Positions 26,183 through 36,229 are shown, counted from the stretch's first letter. The stretch: DNA of 64,000 nt from Desertibacillus haloalkaliphilus (GCF_019039105.1 NZ_JAHPIV010000003.1:74190-138189), one strand, 5' to 3'. The notes: generated from the sequence alone by a model not told the origin. A program made the numbers and translations.

Positions 26183-27853
26183 ATGAATATCGTTGAACAA
26201 GTTAAAGAACGATTAAAACAAGAAATTGTTGCTGCCGTGATAAAAGCGGAGCTCGCAACGGAAGACCAAATTCCTGCCGTTAATCTTGAAATTCCAAAAG
26301 AAAAATCGCACGGTGATTATGCTAGTAATATGGCGATGCAATTAGCGCGAATTGCGAAAAAAGCACCACGCCAAATCGCTGAAGATATCGTGGCAAACTT
26401 TGATAAAGGAAAAGCGTCGATTGAAAAGATTGATATTGCTGGACCTGGTTTTATTAACTTTTACATGGATAACGGCTATTTACGTGATATCGTTACAAAC
26501 GTTCTGCAAGCAGGCGGTACGTACGGTGAGACAAATGTCGGGAACAACCAGAAAATTCAAGTGGAGTTCGTTTCCGCAAATCCAACGGGGAATCTCCATT
26601 TAGGACATGCCCGCGGCGCAGCGGTTGGTGACTCACTTTGTAATATTTTAGATAAAGCAGGCTTTGATGTTGCTCGTGAATATTACATAAATGATGCCGG
26701 AAACCAAATTCATAACCTAGCACTTTCGGTTGAAGCGCGTTATTTCCAAGCATTAGGGCTTGAAAAAGAGATGCCTGAAGATGGCTATCACGGCGAAGAT
26801 ATCGTTGGTTTCGGTAAAGAGCTTGCCGAAGAGTATGGCGATAAGTATGTCAATGTTGATGAAGATGAGCGTCTACAATTTTTCCGTGAATACGGGTTAA
26901 AGCGAGAGCTTGATAAATTAAAGGATGACTTAAAAGACTTCCGTGTCGAGTTTGATGAGTGGTACTCAGAAACGTCACTATATACGTCTGGAAAAGTTGA
27001 AGAAACGTTACAGCTACTTGAAGAGAAAGGCAAGACGTATGACGAAGACGGAGCAAAATGGTTCCGTTCAACAGAGTACGGTGATGATAAAGACCGCGTT
27101 TTAATCAAAAATGACGGATCATATACGTACTTAACACCGGACATTGCCTACCACCAAGATAAAATGAACCGTGGCTTTGATAAGCTTATTAACATTTGGG
27201 GAGCAGACCACCATGGTTATATCCCACGAATGAGAGCGGCGATTCAAGCGCTTGGCTACGAGGCAGACCAGCTTGATGTTGAAATCATTCAAATGGTGAG
27301 CTTGTTCCAAGGCGGAGAAAAAGTAAAAATGAGTAAACGTACAGGAAAGGCGGTTACGCTTCGTGACTTAATGGAAGAAGTGGGGATTGACGCCACTCGT
27401 TATTTCTTTGCGATGCGTAGTGCCGACACACATTTAGATTTTGATATGGATCTAGCGGTATCAAAATCAAATGAAAACCCTGTTTATTACGTTCAATATG
27501 CACATGCACGTGTATGCAGTATTTTAAGACAAGCCGATGAGATCGGGTTGCAGTATGATGAGAACACAGATTTATCTACAATTTCATCTGAGAAAGAATA
27601 TGATTTACTAAAAAAACTCGGTGAATTTCCTGAAGCGGTTGCTGAAGCAGCTGAAAAGTATTCACCGCACCGCTTGACGAATTATGTATTTGAATTAGCG
27701 GCAACATTGCATAGCTTCTACAATGCAGAACGTGTAATCGACCCTGAAGATAAAGAAAAGAGTCAAGCACGATCAGCGTTAGTCAAAGCGGTGCAAATCA
27801 CATTACAAAATGCGTTAGACTTAATTGGTGTTGAAGCACCAGAGCGAATGTAA
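26183..27853 (+). CDS. argS: Arginyl-tRNA synthetase
   Basis: Charges tRNA-Arg. The 556-residue class I synthetase has the N-terminal additional domain, the HIGH signature in [14 protein letters not shown], the KMSK loop [16 protein letters not shown], and the anticodon-binding C-terminus ending in ERM. ATG 26183 with AAAGGAGGATC 10 bases upstream. No T-box leader is seen before ywiB-argS. Confidence 0.97.
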   Translation: MNIVEQVKERLKQEIVAAVIKAELATEDQIPAVNLEIPKEKSHGDYASNMAMQLARIAKKAPRQIAEDIVANFDKGKASIEKIDIAGPGFINFYMDNGYLRDIVTNVLQAGGTYGETNVGNNQKIQVEFVSANPTGNLHLGHARGAAVGDSLCNILDKAGFDVAREYYINDAGNQIHNLALSVEARYFQALGLEKEMPEDGYHGEDIVGFGKELAEEYGDKYVNVDEDERLQFFREYGLKRELDKLKDDLKDFRVEFDEWYSETSLYTSGKVEETLQLLEEKGKTYDEDGAKWFRSTEYGDDKDRVLIKNDGSYTYLTPDIAYHQDKMNRGFDKLINIWGADHHGYIPRMRAAIQALGYEADQLDVEIIQMVSLFQGGEKVKMSKRTGKAVTLRDLMEEVGIDATRYFFAMRSADTHLDFDMDLAVSKSNENPVYYVQYAHARVCSILRQADEIGLQYDENTDLSTISSEKEYDLLKKLGEFPEAVAEAAEKYSPHRLTNYVFELAATLHSFYNAERVIDPEDKEKSQARSALVKAVQITLQNALDLIGVEAPERM

Positions 27854-27876
27854 CAATGATGAACCTATATTGAAAG

Positions 27877-27911
27877 AACGGCCAAATCGGATACGGTTTG
27901 GCCGTTTTTAT
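27877..27911 (+). terminator. argS terminator
   Basis: Perfect 10-bp arms aacggccaaa/tttggccgtt followed by tttta. Confidence 0.92.
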
Positions 27912-27919
27912 AGGTGTCT

Positions 27920-27965
27920 CATTATGGTGCCTGGCACCTTAGTACCGGTGCCAGGCACCATAATG
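27920..27965. repeat. Perfect 19-bp palindromic repeat (REP-like)
   Basis: Arms 27920-27938 and 27947-27965 are exact inverted repeats around an 8-base loop; each contains the core GGTGCCTGGCACC. No T run, so not a terminator. Confidence 0.85.
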
Positions 27966-28030
27966 CAATGAAGGGGAGTAAATAGTGCAACGTAAGGGCA
28001 TAGTAAAAGTGAAAAAGGAAGTGATAAAAC

Positions 28031-28210
28031 ATGCAAGAGACAATATTAGCATTAATTGCAGGGTTACTTGTTGGTTTTATATTTGCGCTCATTAAGCTAC
28101 CAATTCCTGCACCACCCGCTCTCCCTGGTGTGATTGGGATCATTGGCATATATCTCGGTTATAAGCTCTATCAATGGGTTCTGCCGTTTTTTACAGCTGG
28201 CGGTGCGTAA
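28031..28210 (+). CDS. XapX family (DUF1427) small membrane protein
   Basis: A 59-residue frame beginning MQETILALIAGLLVGF and containing IKLPIPAPPALPGVIGIIG, the XapX signature, with two hydrophobic segments. ATG is preceded by AAGGAAGTG at 7 bases. Function unknown. It is followed 37 bp later by an alpha/beta hydrolase gene. Confidence 0.85.
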   Translation: MQETILALIAGLLVGFIFALIKLPIPAPPALPGVIGIIGIYLGYKLYQWVLPFFTAGGA

Positions 28211-28247
28211 GCTTAAAGAATAATCCAGCGATGAGGTGATCACAGCA

Positions 28248-29024
28248 ATGCCATACGCATATACAGAGGACGCCATTCCAATTTATTATGAGGCTGCTGG
28301 CCATGGAGTGCCGATTATCTTTATCCATTCGCCAGCACTAGGTCATGTCGTATTTAAAAAGCAACGTTCGTTAGCGAGTGATAAGCAAGTGATTACCTAT
28401 GACCTTCGAGGGAACGGCAGAAGCGGTAGTAATGATCAGCCGATGACGATGCCACAATTAACAAAAGACGTTCTTGCAGTATTGAATGATCTTGAGGTAG
28501 AACGCGCGGTGATTTGTGGTTATTCAAATGGCTGTTCCGTTGCCCTAGAGTTTGCGCTCTCTTATCCAGAACGAACCGAAGCCGTGATTTTATGTGGTGG
28601 TTTTCCTGAAGTGAATAGCTTTTTATTGCAGAATGAATTCAAATTAGGGATTTATACATCACAGCTAAAGGCAGTCGGCCTGCTTGCGAATGTTTTAGCA
28701 AAGGCGCATTGTAAGACGAAAGAGTTTGAGCAGGAATTGAGACAATATGTGTTACGTTCAAATCCGAACGTTGTCGCCCAACAGTTTAATGAAGGGCTTC
28801 ATTACCAATGCACGAACAGGCTAACAGACCTCAAGAAACCACTATTACTTGTTTATGGTCGTTGGGATGTTGTTGTCCCTCACTACCGCAAGCTGTTTCT
28901 AGAGAGGGTTGATGATGTTGAGGTTGCTTGGGTCTCCAAGGCAACACACCAAATCCCTACGAAGCATGCGGATGAATTTAATCACATTATTCGTGATTTT
29001 ATTGAACGGAAAGTTAACGCGTAA
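28248..29024 (+). CDS. Alpha/beta-fold hydrolase
   Basis: A 258-residue hydrolase. The nucleophile elbow is GYSNG (in VICGYSNGCSVAL), the acid Asp lies in VYGRWDVVVP and the His in SKATHQIPT. The oxyanion region HSPALGH follows strand beta-3. No signal peptide. Substrate cannot be deduced. ATG 28248 follows GAGGTGATC; the GTG at 28236 lies within that site. Its 3' end nearly meets the convergent ATPase gene (1 bp). Confidence 0.82.
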   Translation: MPYAYTEDAIPIYYEAAGHGVPIIFIHSPALGHVVFKKQRSLASDKQVITYDLRGNGRSGSNDQPMTMPQLTKDVLAVLNDLEVERAVICGYSNGCSVALEFALSYPERTEAVILCGGFPEVNSFLLQNEFKLGIYTSQLKAVGLLANVLAKAHCKTKEFEQELRQYVLRSNPNVVAQQFNEGLHYQCTNRLTDLKKPLLLVYGRWDVVVPHYRKLFLERVDDVEVAWVSKATHQIPTKHADEFNHIIRDFIERKVNA

Positions 29025-29025
29025 A

Positions 29026-30909
29026 TTATCCTCTCAGAAGTCTAAGACCATTAAGAATCACGAGGATGGTACTGCCTTCATGGCCAATGACTCCGAGTGG
29101 CAATGAAAGTTGTTGCATAAAATTTGAGGCAAGTAAGAGGACGATTACAGCAATTGAGAAAACAATGTTTTGTTTAATGATACGGTTCATACGCTTTGAG
29201 AGCTGAATTGCTTTTGCAATTTTAGCGAGATTATTTTTCATAAGGACAATATCGGCCGTATCGATTGCGACATCGGTGCCGTTACCCATAGCAATTCCGA
29301 CATTTGCTGTCGCGAGTGCCGGAGCATCATTAATACCATCACCAACCATCGCGACTTTGCGATCAGGGTGTTGTAGCTTTTTGATTTCATTGACCTTTGC
29401 TTCTGGTAAACAATTGGCGATGCACTCATCAATTTTCGTTTCCGCTTGGATGGCTCTGGCCGTTTGAGGGTGATCACCGGTAATCATCACGGTTCGGATC
29501 TTTGCTTGTTTGAAAGAAGCAATCGCTTCAACGGCTACTTCTCGAACGCGGTCTTTAAGGGCAAGGAGTCCAAGGACGCCATCTCCATTTGCAACATAAA
29601 CAATTGTTTTCCCTTCTTTTGCAAGCTCACTTGCTTGCTCGGGGAAAAAGTCTTTTACGTCTCGCTCATTGATGAAGTCACGCTTACCAATTCGGTAGGT
29701 GTATTTGTCGATAGTAGCTTCAATTCCCCAACCGGTCACATCTTCTACTTTATCAGGTTGCAAGAGTGAAAACGTAGCTTGCTCGTTTGCGTATGCAGTG
29801 ATCGATTCAGCAAGAGGATGATTCGATTGGCTCTCAATAGAGGAGACAAGTTGGTAAAATTGTTGCGGTTTAACCGATTCAGCTAGCCATACATCGGTAA
29901 CTTCAGGTGTTCCATTCGTTAGTGTTCCAGTTTTATCGAGGGCAATCGCATCAATGTGAGCGAGATTTTCAAGATGGATCCCCCCTTTAAAAAGAATGCC
30001 ATTCCGCGCACCATTTGAAATGGCTGATAACGTTGCTGGCATAATCGATGCAACGAGTGCACATGGCGAAGCAACAACGAGCATAACCATCGCGCGATAG
30101 AGCGTTTCATTCCAGCTCCAACCGAATAAGTAGTGGGGGAGAAACATCATTAAGGCGACAATGATTAAAACGGTTTTTACATATGGACCTTCAAAGCGTT
30201 CGATGAATTGTTGTGAAGGTGATTTTTCTTTTTTTGCCGATTGAACGAGTGTAATAATCTTTTGAAAAAGTGTTTCTGAACTTGGTTTGGTGACATTAAC
30301 CGTAATCAACCCCTTGCCGTTGACGGTACCTGCAAACACGTCTGCATGCTTTTCTTTTGCTACCGGAACAGGTTCACCGGTGATTGTTGATTCATCAATG
30401 GTCGTTTCACCATGAACAATCACACCATCAGCAGGGATCCGTTCACCTGCTTTGACGATAATGTGATCGCCAGCTACTAACTCAGCGACTGCCACGGTTT
30501 GTTCTTTGTCATCTTTAATAACGGTTGCCTCTTCAGGTTGCAAATTCATTAATGAAGAGATTTCGTGTTCACTTTTTTGCATCGTATAGGTTTCAAGTGC
30601 ACCACTAACAGAGAAGATGAAAATTAAAATCGCCCCTTCAACCCAGTAGCCAATCAATGCGGCGCCAATCGCAGCAATAATCATCAGTACTTCGACACTT
30701 AACCTTTTCTCATGGATGAGCGTCTCGAGTCCTTCATGTGCTTTATAATATCCACCGATCACATAAGCAGCGAGATATAAAAGTACTGAAAGCGTTGAAA
30801 AATCGAATCTCGAAACGATCCAGGCGATGAGCAGTAAAACACCGCTTCCAAGTGCAAATAGGAGTTCAAGATATTGAAATGACGGTTTTTGTCCATGCTG
30901 ACAGTTCAT
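29026..30909 (-). CDS. P1B-type metal-transporting ATPase (ZosA/PfeT-like)
   Basis: Metal pump of 627 residues in the cytoplasmic membrane: two leading helix pairs, actuator loop with TITGEPVP, the ion-binding SPCALVASIMPA (SPC motif), phosphorylation site DKTGTLT, the HP pair in NHPLAES and hinge MVGDGINDAPALA. There is no N-terminal heavy-metal domain, only a short Cys/His stretch (MNCQHGQ). The ALVASIMPA context is that of B. subtilis ZosA/PfeT, linked to zinc or iron. Start is the ATG at 30909 with AAGGAGGTCGATC upstream. An imperfect AT-rich dyad just upstream (30938-30966) might bind a Fur-family regulator; not established. Confidence 0.88.
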   Translation of the reverse strand: MNCQHGQKPSFQYLELLFALGSGVLLLIAWIVSRFDFSTLSVLLYLAAYVIGGYYKAHEGLETLIHEKRLSVEVLMIIAAIGAALIGYWVEGAILIFIFSVSGALETYTMQKSEHEISSLMNLQPEEATVIKDDKEQTVAVAELVAGDHIIVKAGERIPADGVIVHGETTIDESTITGEPVPVAKEKHADVFAGTVNGKGLITVNVTKPSSETLFQKIITLVQSAKKEKSPSQQFIERFEGPYVKTVLIIVALMMFLPHYLFGWSWNETLYRAMVMLVVASPCALVASIMPATLSAISNGARNGILFKGGIHLENLAHIDAIALDKTGTLTNGTPEVTDVWLAESVKPQQFYQLVSSIESQSNHPLAESITAYANEQATFSLLQPDKVEDVTGWGIEATIDKYTYRIGKRDFINERDVKDFFPEQASELAKEGKTIVYVANGDGVLGLLALKDRVREVAVEAIASFKQAKIRTVMITGDHPQTARAIQAETKIDECIANCLPEAKVNEIKKLQHPDRKVAMVGDGINDAPALATANVGIAMGNGTDVAIDTADIVLMKNNLAKIAKAIQLSKRMNRIIKQNIVFSIAVIVLLLASNFMQQLSLPLGVIGHEGSTILVILNGLRLLRG

Positions 30910-30972
30910 AAGATCGACCTCCTTATGAGTTAAATGAGAACAACAATCAAGATCATTTTCCCGTATAAATGA

Positions 30973-31019
30973 CAAGAGGGACTGCTCTAAAAGGTTGTAG
31001 CCTTTTAGGACAGTCCCTC
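30973..31019 (-). terminator. Terminator downstream of the cls gene
   Basis: Arms gagggactg...ctaaaagg and ccttttag...cagtccctc; the leftward tail is only moderately U-rich. It also lies directly upstream of the ATPase gene. Confidence 0.65.
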
Positions 31020-31140
31020 AGCAATGTTCGAGTGCTTGCCACTGTCAGTGACGAGCCATTGCTAATGGTTGCTATTTGTTTTTAGTTTATCACTGTTACC
31101 TCAAGGTTAGAATCACTTTTCGCCTAAATTAAGGAAATTG

Positions 31141-32337
31141 TCATAAAAGACCGGAAAAGGCGGTGGCGAGTCGCTCTTTGCCACGGTGAACGAGGGAGCG
31201 CTGCTCGTATTTTTTCACAGTAAGCTCCTCTGATTTAGTGATGTCATATTCCATTGCTTCAATCACTGTATCAATAAATGACTTATCATAAATAATACAA
31301 TTTAATTCATGGTCAATAAATAAGCTTCGTTTATCCCAGTTAGCGGTCCCGATATCGCATACTTGTTCATCAATAACAACGGCTTTAGCGTGATAGAACC
31401 CATCGTGGAAGTGATAAATTAAGCACCCAGCGGCGAGCATATCTGAGAAATACGGATATGACCCCTCTTTCACTAGCGGATGATCGCTCATTTTTGGGAG
31501 AATCAATTTTACCTCAACGCCCCGCTTACAAGCGGCAATCAGCTCACCTTGAAGTTTTTCCCCTGGTATAAAGTATGGCGTACCAATCAAAATGGTTCGC
31601 TTTGCTTGCTTGACAAGGTCAAGGAACGTGTCTTCAAGGAAGACTCCATCGGTCGGCAGGATGCGGAGCGGGATGGGGCCTTTTTTAAGCTCAGGATAAA
31701 TCGTTTCCCCGCGTGGTTCCTCCCCTGTGGCAACCTTCCAGTCCTGTAAAAACTGTTCCTGTAAATCTTGAACGCCATCACCTGCAAGCCTCAGGTGGAA
31801 GTCGCGCCAATGCCCATACTTCTTACTACGTCCCACATATTCATCACCAACATTAAAGCCGCCAGTATAGCCGACCTTGCCGTCGATCACCGTGATTTTA
31901 CGATGGTTTCTTCGGTTTAGTGTAAAAAACAGGAAAGGGAACTTTGGTGGATGTGAATAAGCAAACGTAATTCCCGCCTGTTTTAATTGTCTAACTGTAC
32001 GTCGCTTGACTCCAGACCCAAACCAATCAACTAATAACCTGACTTCAACACCTTGGTTTACTTTTGCTTTGAGGAGGGTAAATAGGTCATTAGCAAGTTG
32101 GTCGTCTTGTACAATATAAAAAAGGATATGAATATGGTGTTTTGCTTCTTCAATATCCGTAAACATCGCTTCAAAAAAATCATTACCATTAGGAAGAAAC
32201 GTCACATCACCATAACGTGTCTGCTGCGTTGTTTTATTTGCTTCATTTTGTTGCTGTTTCATCCCTAATTTAAAGTCAATTCGTAGCCAGATTACTAGTG
32301 CAATGATTAATAAAATGATGACCGTTGTGGCAACCAT
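31141..32337 (-). CDS. Cardiolipin synthase-type phospholipase D protein (YwiE-like)
   Basis: Condenses phosphatidylglycerol to cardiolipin. One N-terminal membrane helix (residues 3-20), then two PLD domains each with an HxK motif: NHRKITVIDGKVGYTGG and YHAKAVVIDEQVCDIGT. At 398 residues it is short relative to two-helix ClsA proteins (~480) and similar to the single-anchor form. B. subtilis YwiE, a minor cardiolipin synthase, lies in the corresponding region. ATG preceded by AGAAGGAGG. Confidence 0.88.
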   Translation of the reverse strand: MVATTVIILLIIALVIWLRIDFKLGMKQQQNEANKTTQQTRYGDVTFLPNGNDFFEAMFTDIEEAKHHIHILFYIVQDDQLANDLFTLLKAKVNQGVEVRLLVDWFGSGVKRRTVRQLKQAGITFAYSHPPKFPFLFFTLNRRNHRKITVIDGKVGYTGGFNVGDEYVGRSKKYGHWRDFHLRLAGDGVQDLQEQFLQDWKVATGEEPRGETIYPELKKGPIPLRILPTDGVFLEDTFLDLVKQAKRTILIGTPYFIPGEKLQGELIAACKRGVEVKLILPKMSDHPLVKEGSYPYFSDMLAAGCLIYHFHDGFYHAKAVVIDEQVCDIGTANWDKRSLFIDHELNCIIYDKSFIDTVIEAMEYDITKSEELTVKKYEQRSLVHRGKERLATAFSGLL

Positions 32338-32458
32338 GGAGACCTCCTTCTATCGTAACTAAGTGAATGCGTCTATATTTTGCCCAAAACGAATAAAGTA
32401 ATAAGAAAAAAAAGGGGGTTTTTAGAGAAGAAAAAAATTTTTTAAAAAAATGGTCGAC

Positions 32459-32492
32459 TGAATGCTCATTCACCATTTCTTTATGTTATACT
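32459..32492 (+). promoter_or_regulatory. fadF promoter with overlapping palindromic operator
   Basis: TGAATGCTCATTCA (32459-32472, 12 of 14 bases symmetrical) lies where the -35 of the TATACT at 32487-32492 should be. The half-sites TGAATG/CATTCA are those of the B. subtilis FadR operator, but with a shorter centre. A TetR-family regulator is encoded in the same cluster. Confidence 0.5.
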
Positions 32493-32618
32493 GTTTTTAA
32501 AAGTTAATATTTTCAAAATTCATAACGTTAGTAATTGTAGGAGGGAGTAAGTTCATAAAGTTGATTAAAGTGATTAGATGAACACCAAGAAGGGGAGAGA
32601 AGCGTATCACTTTTTGCA

Positions 32619-32657
32619 AACGCTTAAATTCCTAGTTTTGATTTGTAAGCGTTATAT
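32619..32657 (+). promoter_or_regulatory. Inverted pair of cre-like sequences in the fadF leader
   Basis: AACGCTTA (32619-32626) and TAAGCGTT (32646-32653) are perfect inverted repeats. TGTAAGCGTTATAT (32644-32657) matches the CcpA cre consensus TGWAANCGNTNWCA at all but two positions. It ends just before the fadF ribosome site. Confidence 0.45.
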
Positions 32658-32676
32658 TTAAGGAGGAGTTGTTGAC

Positions 32677-34779
32677 ATGGGAACATTACAGCTAATTAAT
32701 TTACTAGCATTCCTAGCCATCGTTGCCTATGCGATCTTCTTATTTGCTTCGTTAGTAAAAACTCGTTATGAGTACATTAAACTCGGGCAAAAAGTTGAAT
32801 TCGATCATACGATGAAGGAACGCTGGGATGCAGTGCTTGTAAATGTCTTCGGACAGAAGAAGCTGATGAAGGATAAGAAGAGTGGAGCGATCCACGTCAT
32901 GTTCTTCTACGGATTCTTACTCGTACAATTTAGTGCGATTGATGTGATTTGGAAAGGGCTAGCGGTTGGGTCACACTTACCACTCGGTCCGGTTTATCCA
33001 TATTTCACGTTTTTCCAAGAGATTGTCGTACTAATGATTTTAGTGGCCGTTGTATGGGCCTTTTACCGCCGTTACATTGAAAAGCTTGTCCGCCTAAAAC
33101 GAGGCTGGAAGAGCGGTCTTGTTCTCATTTTTATTGGTGGATTAATGGTTTCAAAGCTATTTGCCAAAGGGATGGAGAAGGTTTGGCTTGATAAGCCGTT
33201 AACAGGGTTCGAACCAGTTGCATCTGCGATTGCCAGTGTATTTGCAGGGATTGGTCCGACAGCTGCAGCTGCAATTTTCTTTGTCTTCTGGTGGATGCAC
33301 TTATTATTCTTACTTACTTTCCTCGTCTATATTCCACAATCTAAGCACGCGCACTTAATTGCAGGTCCAGCAAACGTCTTCGTTGGACGTACGCATAAGG
33401 TTGGTCAGCTTGCTTCGATTGATTTTGAAGATGAAACAAAAGAAGAATTTGGTGTTGGGAAAGTAGAAGACTTTAACCAAAAGCAGTTGCTTGATTTTTA
33501 CGCCTGTGTGGAATGTGGACGCTGTACAAACATGTGTCCAGCGACAGGTACAGGGAAAATGCTTTCACCGATGGACTTAATCGTCAAAATGCGTGATCAT
33601 TTAACAGAAAAAGGAGCCGCAGTCACGTCACGCTCGCCATGGATGCCGACATTTGCGTTTAACCATACGAAAGGCAACCAACTGGCGATGCAAGGGGCTG
33701 GAAGTGAAGAAGCTGCCGCCGGTTATGACGTTAGCTTGATCGGTGATGTTATTACAGAAGAAGAAATTTGGGCATGTACGACGTGCCGAAACTGTGAAGA
33801 TCAATGTCCAGTGATGAACGAACACGTTGATAAAATTATTGATTTACGCCGTTATCTCGTTTTAACAGAAGGAAAAATGGACCCAGAGGCACAGCGTGCG
33901 ATGATGAACATCGAGCGTCAAGGCAACCCTTGGGGGATTAGCCGTAAGGAACGTGAAAACTGGAGAGATGGCCGCGATGATATCCATGTGCCAACGATTA
34001 AGGAAGCGAAAAAAGCAGGCGAAGAGTTTGAATACTTGTTCTTTGTTGGCTCAATGGGTTCATATGATAAACGAAGTCAGAAAGTCGCACAGTCCTTAGC
34101 GAAAGTTTTAAATGAAGCTGGTGTTACTTTTGCGATTATTGGTAACAAAGAAAAGAACTCAGGGGACACTCCACGACGTATCGGGAATGAATTTTTGTTC
34201 CAAGAGCTTGCGACGGCAAACATTGAATTGTTCCAAAAGAACGAAGTGAAAAAGATCGTGACAATCGATCCGCATGCGTACAATACGTTTAAAAATGAGT
34301 ACCCTGAATTCGGGTTAGAGGACGTTGAAGTCTATCACCATACCGAATTACTTGATAAGTTGATTAAAGAAGGTAAAATCACACCGAAGTATGAAGTCAA
34401 TGAGACAATCACATACCATGACTCTTGTTATTTAGGCCGTTACAACGAAGTGTATGAACCGCCACGCGAGATTTTAAAAGCGATTCCAGGTGTGAACATC
34501 GTTGAAATGGACCGTAACCGTGAAAACGGGATGTGCTGTGGTGCCGGTGGTGGCATGATGTGGACAGAAGAAGATGCTGGTGAGCGTATTAATGTGGCAC
34601 GAACAGAGCAAGCACTTGAAGCGAATCCGACAATGATCGGAAGCGGCTGTCCATACTGCTTAACGATGTTAAGTGACGGTACGAAAGCAAAAGAAGTTGA
34701 AGATGACATTTCAACTCTTGATATTGTAGAAATTTTAGAAAAGTCTTTAATTAAAAAGGAAACGGAAGTCGTTTCGTAG
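32677..34779 (+). CDS. fadF: FadF, membrane iron-sulfur oxidoreductase of beta-oxidation
   Basis: Probably passes electrons from acyl-CoA dehydrogenase/ETF to the quinone pool. The 700-residue protein has about five N-terminal membrane helices (residues ~5-225, NarI-like), two [4Fe-4S] ferredoxin motifs (CVECGRCTNMCP and CTTCRNCEDQCP) and two C-terminal CCG-type cysteine motifs (DSCYLGRYN ... GMCCGAGGG ... GCPYC). Length and layout match B. subtilis FadF (YwjF), next to acdA there. ATG preceded by AAGGAGGAG. First gene of the acyl-CoA cluster. Confidence 0.92.
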   Translation: MGTLQLINLLAFLAIVAYAIFLFASLVKTRYEYIKLGQKVEFDHTMKERWDAVLVNVFGQKKLMKDKKSGAIHVMFFYGFLLVQFSAIDVIWKGLAVGSHLPLGPVYPYFTFFQEIVVLMILVAVVWAFYRRYIEKLVRLKRGWKSGLVLIFIGGLMVSKLFAKGMEKVWLDKPLTGFEPVASAIASVFAGIGPTAAAAIFFVFWWMHLLFLLTFLVYIPQSKHAHLIAGPANVFVGRTHKVGQLASIDFEDETKEEFGVGKVEDFNQKQLLDFYACVECGRCTNMCPATGTGKMLSPMDLIVKMRDHLTEKGAAVTSRSPWMPTFAFNHTKGNQLAMQGAGSEEAAAGYDVSLIGDVITEEEIWACTTCRNCEDQCPVMNEHVDKIIDLRRYLVLTEGKMDPEAQRAMMNIERQGNPWGISRKERENWRDGRDDIHVPTIKEAKKAGEEFEYLFFVGSMGSYDKRSQKVAQSLAKVLNEAGVTFAIIGNKEKNSGDTPRRIGNEFLFQELATANIELFQKNEVKKIVTIDPHAYNTFKNEYPEFGLEDVEVYHHTELLDKLIKEGKITPKYEVNETITYHDSCYLGRYNEVYEPPREILKAIPGVNIVEMDRNRENGMCCGAGGGMMWTEEDAGERINVARTEQALEANPTMIGSGCPYCLTMLSDGTKAKEVEDDISTLDIVEILEKSLIKKETEVVS

Positions 34780-34812
34780 AACCTAAGCTATGATTGCTGT
34801 TGAATCTTGTCG

Positions 34813-34848
34813 TTCGGGCTTTATCGGAAGTCATAAATAAAGCCCGAA
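34813..34848 (+). terminator. Hairpin after fadF
   Basis: A 12-bp perfect stem (34813-34824 with 34837-34848) without a T run; possibly an mRNA 3'-stabiliser or partial terminator. Confidence 0.45.
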
Positions 34849-34907
34849 TATTGGAGCTGGTTGTTAAAGTTAACTAAGGTCACTGATCTTTTTTTAAAAA
34901 CTAACCT

Positions 34908-34923
34908 GAGCGAGCGTTCGATC
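34908..34923. promoter_or_regulatory. Candidate TetR-type operator upstream of the thiolase gene
   Basis: GAGCGAGCGTTCGATC is an imperfect 16-bp palindrome (12 symmetrical bases), 58 bp before the thiolase ATG. Confidence 0.35.
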
Positions 34924-34980
34924 GATAGTTTGATTGACGTGAATTCTCAGAAATGACATGGAGAGAGGGAGGCTTTTCGA

Positions 34981-36162
34981 ATGACAAAATCAGTCATTGT
35001 TGCTGGAGCAAGAACACCATTTGGAAAATTTGGAGGCGCACTAAGCTCGTTTAAAGCTGCAGAGCTTGGTGGGATCGCGATTAAGGAGGCACTAGTACGC
35101 GCAGGTGTGAAACCTGATCAAGTCGATGAACTGATCATGGGGAGTGTTCTCCAAGGCGGTCAAGGGCAAATTCCTTCGCGTCAAGCAAGCCGTTATGCAG
35201 GCTTACCTTGGGACGTACAAACAGAAACAATTAACAAAGTTTGTGCTTCTGGTTTAAGAAGTGTAACACTTGCCGACCAAATTATTCGTGCGGGAGATAG
35301 TGAAGTCATCGTTGCTGGTGGAATGGAGTCGATGAGTAATGCCCCATACTTCTTACCAAATGCACGCTGGGGCTTGCGAATGGGCGACAGTCAAGTGAAG
35401 GATTTGATGACTCATGATGGTTTAACGTGTTCGTTCGAAGGTGTGCATATGGGCACATATGGAAACAGTGTCGCTGACGAATATGAGCTCACGCGTGAAG
35501 AGCAGGATGAGTGGTCATACCGTAGCCATGAGCGAGCGTTAAAAGCGATTGATGAAGGTAGATTCAGTGATGAAATCGTTGCTGTTGAAGTCCCACAACG
35601 AAAAGGTGAACCAATCACAGTTGAGCATGATGAAGCACCAAGACGTGGCACGTCAGCGGAAAGCCTTTCTAAATTAAAGCCTGTGTTTGGCAAAGATGGC
35701 ACAATTACAGCTGGTAATGCCCCAGGTGTTAATGATGGTGCAGGTGCAGTCGTCTTAATGAGCGAGGAACGTGCGAACAAAGAGGGCAAAGAGCCACTTG
35801 CAACGATTCTCGGGCATACAGCGATTGCGATTGAAGCGAGCAGCTTCCCGAAGACGCCAGGCCTTGTCATTAATAAATTATTAGAGAAAACAGGGAAGTC
35901 ATTAGAAGAGATTGATTTATTTGAAGTCAACGAAGCATTTGCTGCTGTAGCATTAGCAAGTGGTAAAATCGCCGAACTTGATCCTGAAAAAGTCAATGTA
36001 AACGGAGGAGCTGTAGCTCTTGGACACCCAATTGGTGCAAGCGGAACAAGAATCATCCTCACCCTTGCCCACGAATTAAAACGCCGCGGCGGCGGCATCG
36101 GCATCGCCTCCATCTGCTCAGGCGGCGGCCAAGGCGACGCAATTATGATTGAAGTGAAATAG
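34981..36162 (+). CDS. Acetyl-CoA C-acetyltransferase (thiolase)
   Basis: Cleaves acetoacetyl-CoA, the last step of short-chain beta-oxidation. The 393-residue thiolase has the acyl cysteine in [17 protein letters not shown], the NEAF block and the C-terminal [15 protein letters not shown] and [12 protein letters not shown] preceded by GGGAGG. Corresponds to MmgA/YhfS-type enzymes. Oddity: 20 of about 27 codons just before the stop end in C, unlike the rest of the gene, next to repeat copy A. Confidence 0.94.
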   Translation: MTKSVIVAGARTPFGKFGGALSSFKAAELGGIAIKEALVRAGVKPDQVDELIMGSVLQGGQGQIPSRQASRYAGLPWDVQTETINKVCASGLRSVTLADQIIRAGDSEVIVAGGMESMSNAPYFLPNARWGLRMGDSQVKDLMTHDGLTCSFEGVHMGTYGNSVADEYELTREEQDEWSYRSHERALKAIDEGRFSDEIVAVEVPQRKGEPITVEHDEAPRRGTSAESLSKLKPVFGKDGTITAGNAPGVNDGAGAVVLMSEERANKEGKEPLATILGHTAIAIEASSFPKTPGLVINKLLEKTGKSLEEIDLFEVNEAFAAVALASGKIAELDPEKVNVNGGAVALGHPIGASGTRIILTLAHELKRRGGGIGIASICSGGGQGDAIMIEVK

Positions 36163-36229
36163 GGAAGTTGGAAAGTGGAAAGTGGAAAGTAGTTAGTTGT
36201 TAGTAGTTAGTTGGTTAGGAATTAGTAAA
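36163..36229 (+). repeat. Short tandem repeats after the thiolase gene
   Basis: ggaaagt is repeated three times, followed by repeated gttagt/agtta units. No coding function. Confidence 0.6.

Noticed and set aside
30938-30966. Fur/PerR box upstream of the metal ATPase
   Set aside because: Only a loose AT-rich dyad; it does not match Fur, PerR or Zur consensus well enough to call.
35412-36113. 233-codon leftward frame
   Set aside because: It is a shadow of the thiolase gene, whose motifs are unmistakable.
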